Shown: positions 55,517 through 63,347 of the stretch, piece after piece
Layout of the letters: each line of letters begins with the position of its first letter
Position numbering within the stretch: the stretch's first letter is position 1
NCBI RefSeq assembly: GCF_001187725.1
Contig: NZ_LGIQ01000005.1
Location: forward strand, 323,025 to 387,024
Reading direction: 5' to 3'
Source of the DNA: Brevibacillus reuszeri
GTDB taxonomy: Bacteria > Bacillota > Bacilli > Brevibacillales > Brevibacillaceae
DNA length: 64,000 nucleotides
Translations under genes and position numbers: made by a program
The notes under the pieces: generated by a model
Told to the model about the DNA's origin: nothing
What the model saw: only the letters and a program-made list of their open reading frames with translations
Database searches by the model: none

Positions 55517-55690
55517 GGGAAAGCGCTACACTGGCAGTGTAGAGGTCAGCGATTCGATCCCGCTATGCTCCACCATATGATAGACATTAAAACCCTTGAG
55601 AAATCAGGGGTTTTCGTCATTTTAGGGATGGCAGCCAACCAGAGGATATGACCAATTAGGTCTGTTGGGGACGGATTATTTTACACCTTT
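55517..55690 (+). repeat. Right direct repeat (attR-like) with partial tRNA-Ala
   Basis: Offset by 4284 bp from the left copy. It contains the anticodon arm, T arm (one G-to-A change) and CCA of tRNA-Ala (55517-55575), then the same downstream hairpin and the integrase-tail sequence. It lacks the acceptor 5' strand and D arm, so it cannot make a tRNA. It lacks 11 bp (one of two GGGGAC repeats) relative to the left copy. Confidence 0.88.
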
Positions 55691-55696
55691 TTTTAA

Positions 55697-55906
55697 AATT
55701 TTCGGGAAATACTTGCTGAACGGGGATTATCAGAGCGCCAATTTGCACTTGCAACAAAAATTATGGTGGGTACGCTTTACCAAATATGCAACAATAAAAC
55801 AGAACGATTGGCTTTGAAAACCATTGAAGCTATCTGTAATGAATTGAACCTAGATCCGAGTGACAGGATCAAAAGAAAAAAGGAAAAAGAAAACGGGACT
55901 CTCTAA
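55697..55906 (+). pseudogene. Cro/CI-type HTH repressor lacking its start
   Basis: After an in-frame TAA the frame reads NFREILAERGLSERQFALAT, the opening helices of a lambda-repressor-like HTH, then LYQICNNKTERLALKTIEAI (recognition region), and a basic tail ending at TAA 55904-55906. There is no start codon before an internal ATG in the middle of the HTH. The missing N-terminus coincides with the end of the att repeat, so a deletion or recombination at att removed it. Confidence 0.75.
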
Positions 55907-55951
55907 TAGAATCCCCGTCTCAGGTTACACATTATTACCTAATTGTCCCTA

Positions 55952-56533
55952 TTACCAACTACCAATCTTAGCTACTACGCTAGTATCGTCTAAATCTAAA
56001 ATATCATAGGGCATAAACATTTGAACACTATTTGGCCTCCGGTCATTAAAATTGACATCCGCTCCATAGTAATAAGCTTGCCAAACTATTTTGGAGCAGT
56101 ATGTAGGCGAGGCACCACTCAATTTATTAGTTAGACCGTATGTTGCATCTGAGTATTCTTCTGCAAACTCAGTTGCCCACGCGCCAGCTTTTTTAGCTGC
56201 TTTACTACTGCTATAACGGACAACCTTAATATTTGATTTATACCTTTTGAAAAATTTTGAAATAGATATATCTTTGGGATTCTCACCATATCCTCCTATA
56301 TGCACAACGGTATAATTATCCGTTACGATGGCTGCATGTCCAGTCAATCCAGCTGAAGAGGTCTGATTAGTTACCAGCATATCTCCTATTTTTACTTTTA
56401 CACTTGTGCCAGGATACGTGACCCCTGGGTCTACTTCTAGTGTAGTAAAATCAGCAGCAAAACTTACTGGGGTACATAAAGCAAAGATCATCAAGAAGAG
56501 AAAGAGTATTCTGGAAAAACTTTTGTAAATCAT
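55952..56533 (-). CDS. Secreted NlpC/P60-like cysteine hydrolase (YiiX type)
   Basis: 193 aa with signal peptide (about residues 5-27, LFLFLMIFALCTPVSFAA). The permuted papain-like layout is visible: IGDMLVTNQ then GLTGHAAIVTDNY (catalytic histidine) near 60, and TYCSKIVWQAYYYG (catalytic cysteine) near 145. YiiX-type enzymes cleave amide bonds in wall or lipid substrates. ATG 56533 follows GGGGGTATTTGGA. Unrelated in position to core genes; part of the accessory region. Confidence 0.75.
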   Translation of the reverse strand: MIYKSFSRILFLFLMIFALCTPVSFAADFTTLEVDPGVTYPGTSVKVKIGDMLVTNQTSSAGLTGHAAIVTDNYTVVHIGGYGENPKDISISKFFKRYKSNIKVVRYSSSKAAKKAGAWATEFAEEYSDATYGLTNKLSGASPTYCSKIVWQAYYYGADVNFNDRRPNSVQMFMPYDILDLDDTSVVAKIGSW

Positions 56534-56648
56534 TCCAAATACCCCCATTTTTTAACAATATACTATTTTTACCATAAATAGACACCATTTTCAATATTCT
56601 TCCTGTATAATACGAATGAACCACTCGAAATATGGGAGAGTGAACAAA

Positions 56649-56939
56649 ATGACTTTATTTAAGAGATTTAGTTTTTGGCTTGTTTTTCTTAGTTTTTTAA
56701 TATGCTGTTTCGATTATTTCGGAAACGATGCCAAGCATATTTTGTTATTTGTAACGAATCCACTCTTCGATTACATCAGTTATGTTGAACCATTCCGTAG
56801 TTGGATAATTAAAGTAAGTCCAGATGCTGATAGTGTCATTCTTCCTACTGGATATTTGCTACACATGGTTATTTTTTTCTTGTTTGGATTGTTAATTGAT
56901 ACAATACTTTTGTTAAGGAAAAGAACCATAAATACCTGA
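56649..56939 (+). CDS. Small membrane protein of unknown function
   Basis: 96 aa with two hydrophobic segments (about residues 5-25 and 66-88, the second LLHMVIFFLFGLLIDTILLL). GGGAGAGTGAACAAA precedes the ATG. AT-rich compared with the core genes. Divergent from the NlpC-like gene (115 bp apart) and followed by its own terminator. Not recognised. Confidence 0.6.
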   Translation: MTLFKRFSFWLVFLSFLICCFDYFGNDAKHILLFVTNPLFDYISYVEPFRSWIIKVSPDADSVILPTGYLLHMVIFFLFGLLIDTILLLRKRTINT

Positions 56940-56947
56940 GTCCCAAC

Positions 56948-56992
56948 AGCAAGCCGGTTATTTCCTTATCATAGGAATTACCGGCTTTTTTC
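56948..56992 (+). terminator. Terminator after the small membrane protein
   Basis: AAGCCGGT and ACCGGCTT pair with TTCCT/AGGAA inside, followed by TTTTTT. Confidence 0.85.
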
Positions 56993-57109
56993 ACCTTCAA
57001 AATCTCTTAGCTTGGGTTCTATGTTTGGTTTGCGTGGTTTGCTGGCGGTTACCTTTGGAGCCGTATCCGGGGAGGGCTTTTTCAATTTTTATTGTATATA
57101 TCCATGTGA

Positions 57110-58675
57110 ATGTCAATTGAGAGCTCCATGAACATCAACGACGACGTTCTGCAAAAGGAGCTCAGTCAAACCTCGAATGAGAAAATGAAAAATATTGTTG
57201 CCACCATTCAAAAGGAACAAAATACGATCATACGCAATGAGCATTCCCATGAACTGATCATTCAAGGTGTTGCTGGATCGGGTAAAACCTCTGTCGCACT
57301 TCACCGGGTTGCCTTTTTATTGTATAGAAATAAAGGGACAGTAACCTCTCAAAATATATGGATTCTCTCTCCGAATAAAGTGTTTTCCGACTATATTTCC
57401 AATATCTTGCCGGAACTAGGTGAAGAAAAAATGATGGAGCTTGGCATCGAGGAGATCGCGGCTAGAGAACTAGAGGGTATATGCAAATTTCAAACCTTTG
57501 GCGAGCAGGTGTCGGAGCTTGCGGTTTCGGATGACCAGTCGCTAATTGAGCGTATCCAATTTAAATCCGGCATAGAAATGGTAGAACTTTTGGATCGATT
57601 TCTTGCTGATAGGAGAGAATCTTACTTTATTCCCGTCGATGTAGCATGGAGTGACGTTCAAATTGCAAAAGAGGACATCATAAGCGCTTATCGAAGTGCG
57701 GGGAATTTGCCAATCAAGCAGCGATTGGAGAAAACGGTGTCTGTCCTTATGGCAAACACGAGAGATAACAACGGAGAAAAATTAGCAACTCCAACCGCTA
57801 AAAAACTCAAGGCAGCAATCAAAAGAATGTTTGCATCTCTGAATTTGCTTGTGATTTATAAAGATTTCTATGAATATGTGGGAAGGCCGGAGCTATTCAA
57901 GTTTAAACGAGCTAAGATATTGGAATATTCTGATGTATTTCCCTTGGTTTATTTAAAAATCCACATAGAAGGAACAAAGGGTTTCGAATCGGTGAAGCAT
58001 CTATTGGTGGATGAGATGCAGGACTACACGCCCGTGCAATACGCTGTTTTGTCCCGTCTATTCAAATGCAAGAAGACAATTCTGGGGGATAGCAATCAAT
58101 CTGTGAATCCTTACTCGTCCTCTTCGATACAAGAGATCAAAATGATTTTTCCAGAAGCGGATACCGTTGAATTGTTAAAGAGCTATCGGTCGACAATCGA
58201 AATTATTAGATTTGCCCAGCAGATAAACCAGAACAGCCGGATTATCCCGATTGAGCGCCATGGTCCTTGCCCCGAGATCAAACAGGCGAATAACTCGAAC
58301 GACGAGATTACACAGATTAAGAGAATCATCGAAGATTTCCAAGGATCAGAGCAGCGTTCTTTAGGCATCGTCTGCAAAACACAAAGTCAGGCGCAAAAAC
58401 TGTATCAAGAGATTATGGATGCTAATAGCAGCAAATCAGCCTATTTATTGGATTTTGGGAGCGATAAGTTCCATGAAGGGATTATTGTCACCTCGTCACA
58501 TTTGGCAAAAGGTCTTGAATTTGATCAAGTCATCGTGCCTTTTGTTGATGCGGAGAATTATAAAACAGACATGGACCGAAGCTTGCTGTATATCGCCTGC
58601 ACAAGGGCGATGCATGGTCTTACGCTTACTTATTCAGGGGAGGCTTCTCCATTTTTATTACATTTGGGGCAGTGA
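57110..58675 (+). pseudogene. HelD-like UvrD-family helicase, N-terminally truncated
   Basis: 521 codons. Superfamily 1 motifs: IIQGVAGSGKTSVALHRVA (Walker A) near 50, LLVDEMQDYTPVQ (Walker B) near 305, ILGDSNQSVNP, SYRSTIEIIRF, and YIACTRAMHGLTL near 495. HelD proteins, which release stalled RNA polymerase, are usually ~750 aa with an N-terminal coiled-coil arm of ~200 residues; that arm is missing. A TGA lies directly before the ATG and no ribosome site is visible, so this is probably a truncated remnant. It could still be expressed from an internal start. Confidence 0.75.
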
Positions 58676-58993
58676 AGCTTTTCAAACGGATGTGGCAGCA
58701 GGCATTGCGAGACGGTACCGTAGAACGCATAGGGATAGCATCCGGTAAGAGATGGGATGAATCTAGCAGAGGGATTATGCCGGTCTCTCCATATATGATC
58801 TGCGGGCTTCCGATTTGGGGCAAATTGTCTGCCATCCGGAATGGGAAGTATATCTGTGGATGAAAATTAGTCATGGTATCGGGACACGATTACCGTGCAA
58901 GGACAAATAAACAACTTAGCTGAATGGATTACTGATGTCGCCAAAAAGTAGGGGACTAACTGCTAGTTGTAGTCCCCCTTTAAAGCATTACGT
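58676..58993. other. Spacer with a possible gene-end remnant and a terminator
   Basis: The plus frame ending at TAG 58951 reads WYRDTITVQGQINNLAEW near its end, a protein-like tail without a start. The hairpin GGGGACTA...TAGTCCCC at 58951-58978 serves the minus-strand gene at 58994. Nothing else is supported. Confidence 0.4.
58951..58980. terminator. Terminator downstream of the TIR-like gene
   Basis: GGGGACTA pairs with TAGTCCCC around an ACT/AGT inner stem; AAAGGG on the plus-strand side gives a short T-run on the minus strand. Confidence 0.6.
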
Positions 58994-59656
58994 TTAGTCA
59001 TTGCAACTATATTTATATTCAGGGCCTGTTTGAATAAAGTAACCACTTCTTACTTGCCCTGCCCAGTTCTGCAATGCTTCCTTCCACTGGACACTTTCAA
59101 AAAACTCATTCACGGTTACCCCAGTAGAAGAGTGCCAAGTCAGTGGCGTGTAGGGAGCAAGCGGCCCCGCATCACCCCAAATCCCTCCTGCTGAAATGGT
59201 ATCTTGCTTAACAAGAATCAAAGGGAGTCCATATTGTAGTGACATGGAAGGCTCAATCTGCAAGAAGGGTGAATAGGGCTCTCCTTGACCTGTTGCCCTT
59301 GTTGGCTTCAATAATGCTGCTATCGTACCGTAACTTGAGTTGATCATCGTGCGGATATTTTCCAGGGTAGTATTCGGGTATTGGTCAGTATTCGGTATCG
59401 TCCTTGGAAAAAGAAGCACCTTCTGAATTTCCTTAAACAACCGAATGATAAATAGCTGCTCCTGAGATAATGGGGGTTGCGATGGTCCGAGAGTAAACAG
59501 GTTTTGGTGGCTAAAAAAAACAGGGATGCGAAAAAACGCGCTTGCCGCATCATTTAAATCGTTCATATCAGCGTAAGCCTGCTTATGCTTTTCATTAGAG
59601 ATAGCTTCCTTTGAAGAACTATCGTGATGTTTATCTTTCAATTTGTCTTTACTCAA
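58994..59656 (-). CDS. Hypothetical protein, possible TIR/nucleoside-deoxyribosyltransferase-like fold
   Basis: 220 aa from a TTG 6 bases after GGAGGTGATT. A charged, lysine-rich start (~35 residues) precedes FRIPVFFSHQNLFTLG, EQLFIIRLFKEIQKVLLFPRTIPNTD, LENIRTMINSSYGTIAAL and SMSLQYGLPLILVKQDTISAGGI. The alternation of strand (FFS), acidic-helix, N-S-x-G-T-I strand and G-L-P-L-I-L strand is that of TIR/SLOG-like nucleotide-processing folds that report 'PxFxS' and 'GLPLLI' motifs. I infer the fold only. Residues needed for catalysis cannot be assigned. Confidence 0.4.
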   Translation of the reverse strand: MSKDKLKDKHHDSSSKEAISNEKHKQAYADMNDLNDAASAFFRIPVFFSHQNLFTLGPSQPPLSQEQLFIIRLFKEIQKVLLFPRTIPNTDQYPNTTLENIRTMINSSYGTIAALLKPTRATGQGEPYSPFLQIEPSMSLQYGLPLILVKQDTISAGGIWGDAGPLAPYTPLTWHSSTGVTVNEFFESVQWKEALQNWAGQVRSGYFIQTGPEYKYSCND

Positions 59657-59766
59657 CTTAAAATCACCTCCATTGGAATAACATATTCTGAAGTGGAGAT
59701 GAAAGATTGGACAAATATACTGTTGATAGAGAATTGGTCTGAATCCCATTAGTGGGTAGACTACTT

Positions 59767-59797
59767 GAACGGCGTGTGCAATGAAAGGTGCAGGGGA
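59767..59797 (+). mobile_element. Group II intron domain V remnant (5' half)
   Basis: GAACGGCGTGTGCAATGAAA then GGTGCA resembles the 5' strand, GAAA tetraloop and start of the 3' strand of domain V; the closing 3' strand is missing and replaced by GGGGACTTTTTT. Confidence 0.45.
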
Positions 59798-59950
59798 CTT
59801 TTTTCCGCCATCACCATCAGAAAGCGGGGGTGGTAACCATTCACAACTCGGCTGGCGTATTTTGTCGGAAACAAATTCTGTCAATTAAGCTGTAGTCGTT
59901 GTACGATAAAAATGCCCGTTGTAAATTTTAACCAGTTTATCCGTTGATGG

Positions 59951-59986
59951 AACGCCGTATGCGCTGAAAGGTGCCAGTACGGTGTG
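59951..59986 (+). mobile_element. Group II intron domain V-like remnant
   Basis: ACGCCGTA pairs with TACGGTGT and TGCGCT/GGTGC closes a GAAA tetraloop with a two-base bulge on the 3' side, the fold of domain V (consensus GCCGUAUGCG-GAAA-CGUACGG with an AGC or CGC triad). The following GGGAAAAGACGAGAATAGC resembles the sequence leading to domain VI. No reverse transcriptase gene remains. Confidence 0.65.
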
Positions 59987-60017
59987 GGCTCGCAGAGGGA
60001 AAAGACGAGAATAGCGG

Positions 60018-60288
60018 ACCCATACATGATCTTGTTTTTGTTAGAGATAGAGATGTTTTGAATTTCACTTTTAGTAAACCTGTAGGTGCAACTAGTGTAA
60101 AAGTAGAGTGTACGGAAAATGGAGGGACAAGATGGGTTACTTATCCTTCATCATTAAACGAGGAATCTACTACCTTCCAAATTTTCATAAACGAAAGCTA
60201 TACATTCAATATGAGAATAAAACTGGTTGTAGAAGGTGGAATGAGAGCAGGCGATTCGAATGTTGTTCATTTTGTCCTTAATCATTGA
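60018..60288 (+). pseudogene. 3' fragment of a beta-rich protein gene
   Basis: The frame reads RDRDVLNFTFSKPVGATSVK and VHFVLNH at its end, with alternating hydrophobic strands typical of an Ig/fibronectin-like sandwich. Its upstream continuation runs into the intron domain V remnant, so no authentic start exists. It may be a 3' exon left after intron insertion and decay. Confidence 0.4.
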
Positions 60289-60411
60289 GGGAACCATAAG
60301 CAGTTAACTTTCACTCCGATGAAAGAAGTAGGATGTTCAGATTGTCAAACTGGCAAGCTTGGAACTTCAAGCATTTCGTGTAAAATCAATCAACCACTAT
60401 ATGAAATGTAC

Positions 60412-60438
60412 GAAACGGCAGAAGATGCCGTTTTTTTG
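60412..60438 (+). terminator. Rho-independent terminator
   Basis: ACGGCA-GAAGA-TGCCGT followed by seven T. A near-identical hairpin lies after the ABC permease gene. Confidence 0.8.
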
Positions 60439-60638
60439 TTGTACATAAAAAGAATAAATGGAACAATACCGCTCGTCACTCCTTCCGTCTCCAGACCGAT
60501 CCCCACCCCCATCTCATGTAGGTGTTAGAACCAACCAAAAAGCCCTAAAATGAAAAAATGTCAGCCAGTTTACATTCAGTTTAAATCCGCAAGTTATTGT
60601 ATCCATATCAAATAAACAGTGAGTAAGGAGAGGCGAGA

Positions 60639-61649
60639 ATGAACAATGGGCATAGCAATGAATGGGCAGTAGAAGCCCGTGGGCTTGTAAAAACATTCGG
60701 GAGCAATCGTGCTGTAGACGGTGTGGATTTGAACGTGCGTGCCGGGTCGATTTACGGTGTGCTTGGTCCCAACGGAGCGGGGAAAACCACGACAATTCGC
60801 ATGTTAGCGACTTTGCTCCGACCGGATGCCGGGGAAGCACGCATTTTCGGGCATGATGTGGCAAAAGAGTCGCATATCGTACGGCAGCTGATTGGAGTGA
60901 CGGGACAATATGCCTCAGTAGATGAATCGCTGAGCGCCACTGAGAACCTGATTATTTTCTCCCGGCTACTTGGACTAAGTCGTTCCGAGGCACGGCGTAA
61001 GGCAGCGGAGCTATTGGAGGAATTCGGTTTGACCGAAGCCGCGAAGCGTCCGTTGAAGCATTTTTCTGGAGGCATGCGCCGCCGTTTGGATTTGGCAGCC
61101 AGTCTCATCGCACAGCCCCCACTCATTTTCCTGGACGAACCGACGACCGGTCTGGACCCGAGAACACGCTCGCAGATGTGGGATACGATCCGGCGTTTGG
61201 TGGATACAGGGTCGACTGTGCTGCTCACCACGCAATACCTCGATGAGGCAGACCAACTAGCCGACCGGATTGCGGTGATTGATCGTGGGCATGTCGTGGC
61301 AGAGGGTACCGTGGATGAACTGAAAGCATCCGTTGGGACATCGGCGCTGCATTTGCGCGTTCAGCATGAGGGAGACGTCACAAATGCCAGGGAAATTGTG
61401 GAGCAGGTGCTGGATGTTCGTTCCAGCATAACAGCAGAAGCTGGCAAGATCACAGCGCCAATGGCGGACGCCGATCAGGTAACGGATTTGCTAATCGCGC
61501 TTCGCACCCGGGGAATTCATTTGGCCGAAATCAGTGTACAGAAGCCAACATTAGATGAGGTATTCTTAACAATCACCGGGCACGATGCAACCGAGAATGT
61601 GCCGCAATCTTCCGAACAGCCGGACAGAATGGAGGAAGTTAGTGTATGA
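60639..61649 (+). CDS. ABC exporter ATP-binding protein (DrrA/daunorubicin-resistance type)
   Basis: 336 aa. Walker A LGPNGAGKTTTIRML near 45, Q-loop VTGQYASVDESLSATENL, signature HFSGGMRRRLDLAASL near 145, Walker B LIFLDEPTTGLDPRTR near 170, H-loop region TTQYLDEADQLADRIAVID. The C-terminal ~90 residues have the DrrA extension ending PTLDEVFLTITGHDA. Energises export of a hydrophobic drug or lipid with the permease encoded next, overlapping by 4 bp. TAAGGAGAGG ribosome site. Confidence 0.93.
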   Translation: MNNGHSNEWAVEARGLVKTFGSNRAVDGVDLNVRAGSIYGVLGPNGAGKTTTIRMLATLLRPDAGEARIFGHDVAKESHIVRQLIGVTGQYASVDESLSATENLIIFSRLLGLSRSEARRKAAELLEEFGLTEAAKRPLKHFSGGMRRRLDLAASLIAQPPLIFLDEPTTGLDPRTRSQMWDTIRRLVDTGSTVLLTTQYLDEADQLADRIAVIDRGHVVAEGTVDELKASVGTSALHLRVQHEGDVTNAREIVEQVLDVRSSITAEAGKITAPMADADQVTDLLIALRTRGIHLAEISVQKPTLDEVFLTITGHDATENVPQSSEQPDRMEEVSV

Positions 61650-62461
61650 AAAGCACATCCTTGGGACGAGAGATGAACCGTCCATTAAAAAATCATTCAG
61701 GTCTCGGGCAAGCGATCCGCAACTCGCTGACGATGGCCTACCGGGGACTGCTGAAGATTCGGCGCACTCCCGAGCAATTGTTTGACGTCACGCTTCAGCC
61801 TATTTTATTTACATTGATGTTCACGTATATATTTGGCGGCGCTATTTCAGGAAACGTAGAAAGCTACTTGCCAATCATTATTCCAGGTATCCTGGTACAG
61901 ACTGTCATCGGCACTTCCATCGTCACGGGTGTCCAGCTTCGCGAGGACATGGATAAAGGCGTATTCGACCGGTTCAAATCGTTGCCGATCGCCCGTATCG
62001 CGCCATTAGCCGGAGCCCTTCTCGCAGACACAGTGCGCTATACCATCGCTACCGTGCTCACCTTTGTGATGGGCTATATCATGGGCTATCATCCTGCTGG
62101 GGGACTTGGATTTGTCGCTATCGCTGCACTGCTTGTCATTGCCTGCTCATGGGCAGTTAGCTGGATTTTTGCCTTTTTCGGAGTCATTGCCCGTACGGCC
62201 TCAAGCGTACAAGGGATCTCCATGATCGTGCTGTTTCCGCTGACCTTTCTTTCCAACGCGTTCGTACCTGTGGAAACCATGCCAAATTGGCTCCAGTGGT
62301 TTGTAAACCTCAACCCGATTTCCCATTTGGTCAGCGCTGTCCGTGAATTGACGAATAGCGGCATGATAGGCTTCGAGTTTATCATCTCCCTTGTTAGCGC
62401 TGCAGTCATCGTAGCTATCTTCGCACCGCTCACTGTACGTGCATATATGCGCCGCACTTAA
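61646..62461 (+). CDS. ABC-2 type permease (DrrB-like)
   Basis: 271 aa with six membrane segments. The N-terminal cytoplasmic stretch ends KIRRTPEQLFDVTLQPILF, and the ABC-2 domain shows SYLPIIIPGILVQT and the C-terminal FPLTFLSNAFVPVETMPNWLQWFVNLNPISHLVSAVREL (given here in the family order), diagnostic of drug-exporting ABC-2 permeases. ATGA overlap with the ATPase gene gives coupled translation. A terminator follows. Confidence 0.92.
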   Translation: MKSTSLGREMNRPLKNHSGLGQAIRNSLTMAYRGLLKIRRTPEQLFDVTLQPILFTLMFTYIFGGAISGNVESYLPIIIPGILVQTVIGTSIVTGVQLREDMDKGVFDRFKSLPIARIAPLAGALLADTVRYTIATVLTFVMGYIMGYHPAGGLGFVAIAALLVIACSWAVSWIFAFFGVIARTASSVQGISMIVLFPLTFLSNAFVPVETMPNWLQWFVNLNPISHLVSAVRELTNSGMIGFEFIISLVSAAVIVAIFAPLTVRAYMRRT

Positions 62462-62505
62462 ACTTTCATTATTGTGAAATGCTTATGGATAGCAAGCAAC
62501 GTCAA

Positions 62506-62532
62506 AAACGGCAGAGATGCCGTTTTTTTGTT
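62506..62532 (+). terminator. ABC exporter operon terminator
   Basis: AACGGCA-GAGA-TGCCGTT followed by TTTTT. The stem sequence is shared with the terminator at 60412. Confidence 0.85.
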
Positions 62533-62649
62533 ACAGAAAGATCGAATCTTACACATCCGCTCATCTTCAGAAATCCTTTAGAATTTCCTTTGCTCGTTCC
62601 GAAGAAATATTTCTTAGCATAAGGATACCGATCTGCGGGAGGGAAGCTT

Positions 62650-63213
62650 ATGCTAGAAAATATCCAAGAAAAGCTGTTGTTTCTATACAAATTTTCACGT
62701 GCACCCAAACAAATAGGCAGCCTGACGCCGAGCTCGATCTTTTTGGCCAAAAAAATGCTCGAGCCTGTAAAGTGGAAACGGGTTGCACATATTGCAGAGC
62801 TAGGGGCGGGCACGGGTGCCATTACCAAACATATCGCAGCTGCCAACACGGAAAAGGCGAAGGTGCTGCTTTTTGAAAAAGATACGTTGTTGCGCAACAA
62901 TTTAGCGAAAAGATTCTCCGCCTATGCCTGCTACCCAGATGCGTGCGAGCTTCAGGAGGCACTTCATAACGAAAAAATTGCTCATCTGGATTGTATTTTG
63001 AGCGGTCTGCCGTTTTTCAACTTTCCACAGCAATTGCGTGACCGCCTAATGGAGCAAATTGTGACTTCACTTGCGCCAGGCGGCTTATTCATCGCCTTTC
63101 AATATTCGCAGCAGATGAAAAAACAGCTAAGCGGCCTGTTCGAGATTGAGGAAATTCATTACGTACCATTGAATATTCCACCAGCATTTGTATACGTCTG
63201 TCGCAAACGCTAA
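62650..63213 (+). CDS. Class I SAM-dependent methyltransferase (phospholipid N-methyltransferase-like)
   Basis: 187 aa. Starts with FLYKFSRAPKQIGSLTPSS, typical of the PmtA/rRNA adenine dimethylase-like group, where G-x-x-x-PSS precedes motif I. SAM motif I is IAELGAGTGAITKHIA near 48; motif II acidic residue in VLLFEKDTLL; motif IV region LSGLPFFNFP near 118. Could methylate phosphatidylethanolamine or a related lipid; the substrate is inferred from family resemblance only. GCGGGAGGG precedes the ATG. Confidence 0.75.
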   Translation: MLENIQEKLLFLYKFSRAPKQIGSLTPSSIFLAKKMLEPVKWKRVAHIAELGAGTGAITKHIAAANTEKAKVLLFEKDTLLRNNLAKRFSAYACYPDACELQEALHNEKIAHLDCILSGLPFFNFPQQLRDRLMEQIVTSLAPGGLFIAFQYSQQMKKQLSGLFEIEEIHYVPLNIPPAFVYVCRKR

Positions 63214-63347
63214 CGGCGAAGCAAGCAGAGACACTCTTCAATATTTGTGGTAGCTTTGCAGTAGGGAGAAGTCATTCTTTTCCAAATAAGTGTCGCATCA
63301 TGCCTTCGGTGCTAGCCGAAGCAAACCTTGCAAGGGAGTGATCGAGC

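Larger units (their letters stand above)
59657..60638. other. 980-bp region of group II intron remnants and a broken gene
   Basis: Contains two domain V-like remnants (59767-59797 and 59951-59986), a promoter-less reading frame ending at 60288 and a terminator near 60414-60438. The remainder up to the ABC exporter promoter shows nothing I can support. Confidence 0.55.

Noticed and set aside
51216..55690. CRISPR array or phage structural genes in the tRNA-Ala region
   Set aside because: Only two copies of one long repeat exist, there is no spacer array, and no capsid, tail or terminase motifs are seen.
60319..60528. 69-codon plus frame
   Set aside because: Contains a Rho-independent terminator in its middle and lacks a ribosome site.
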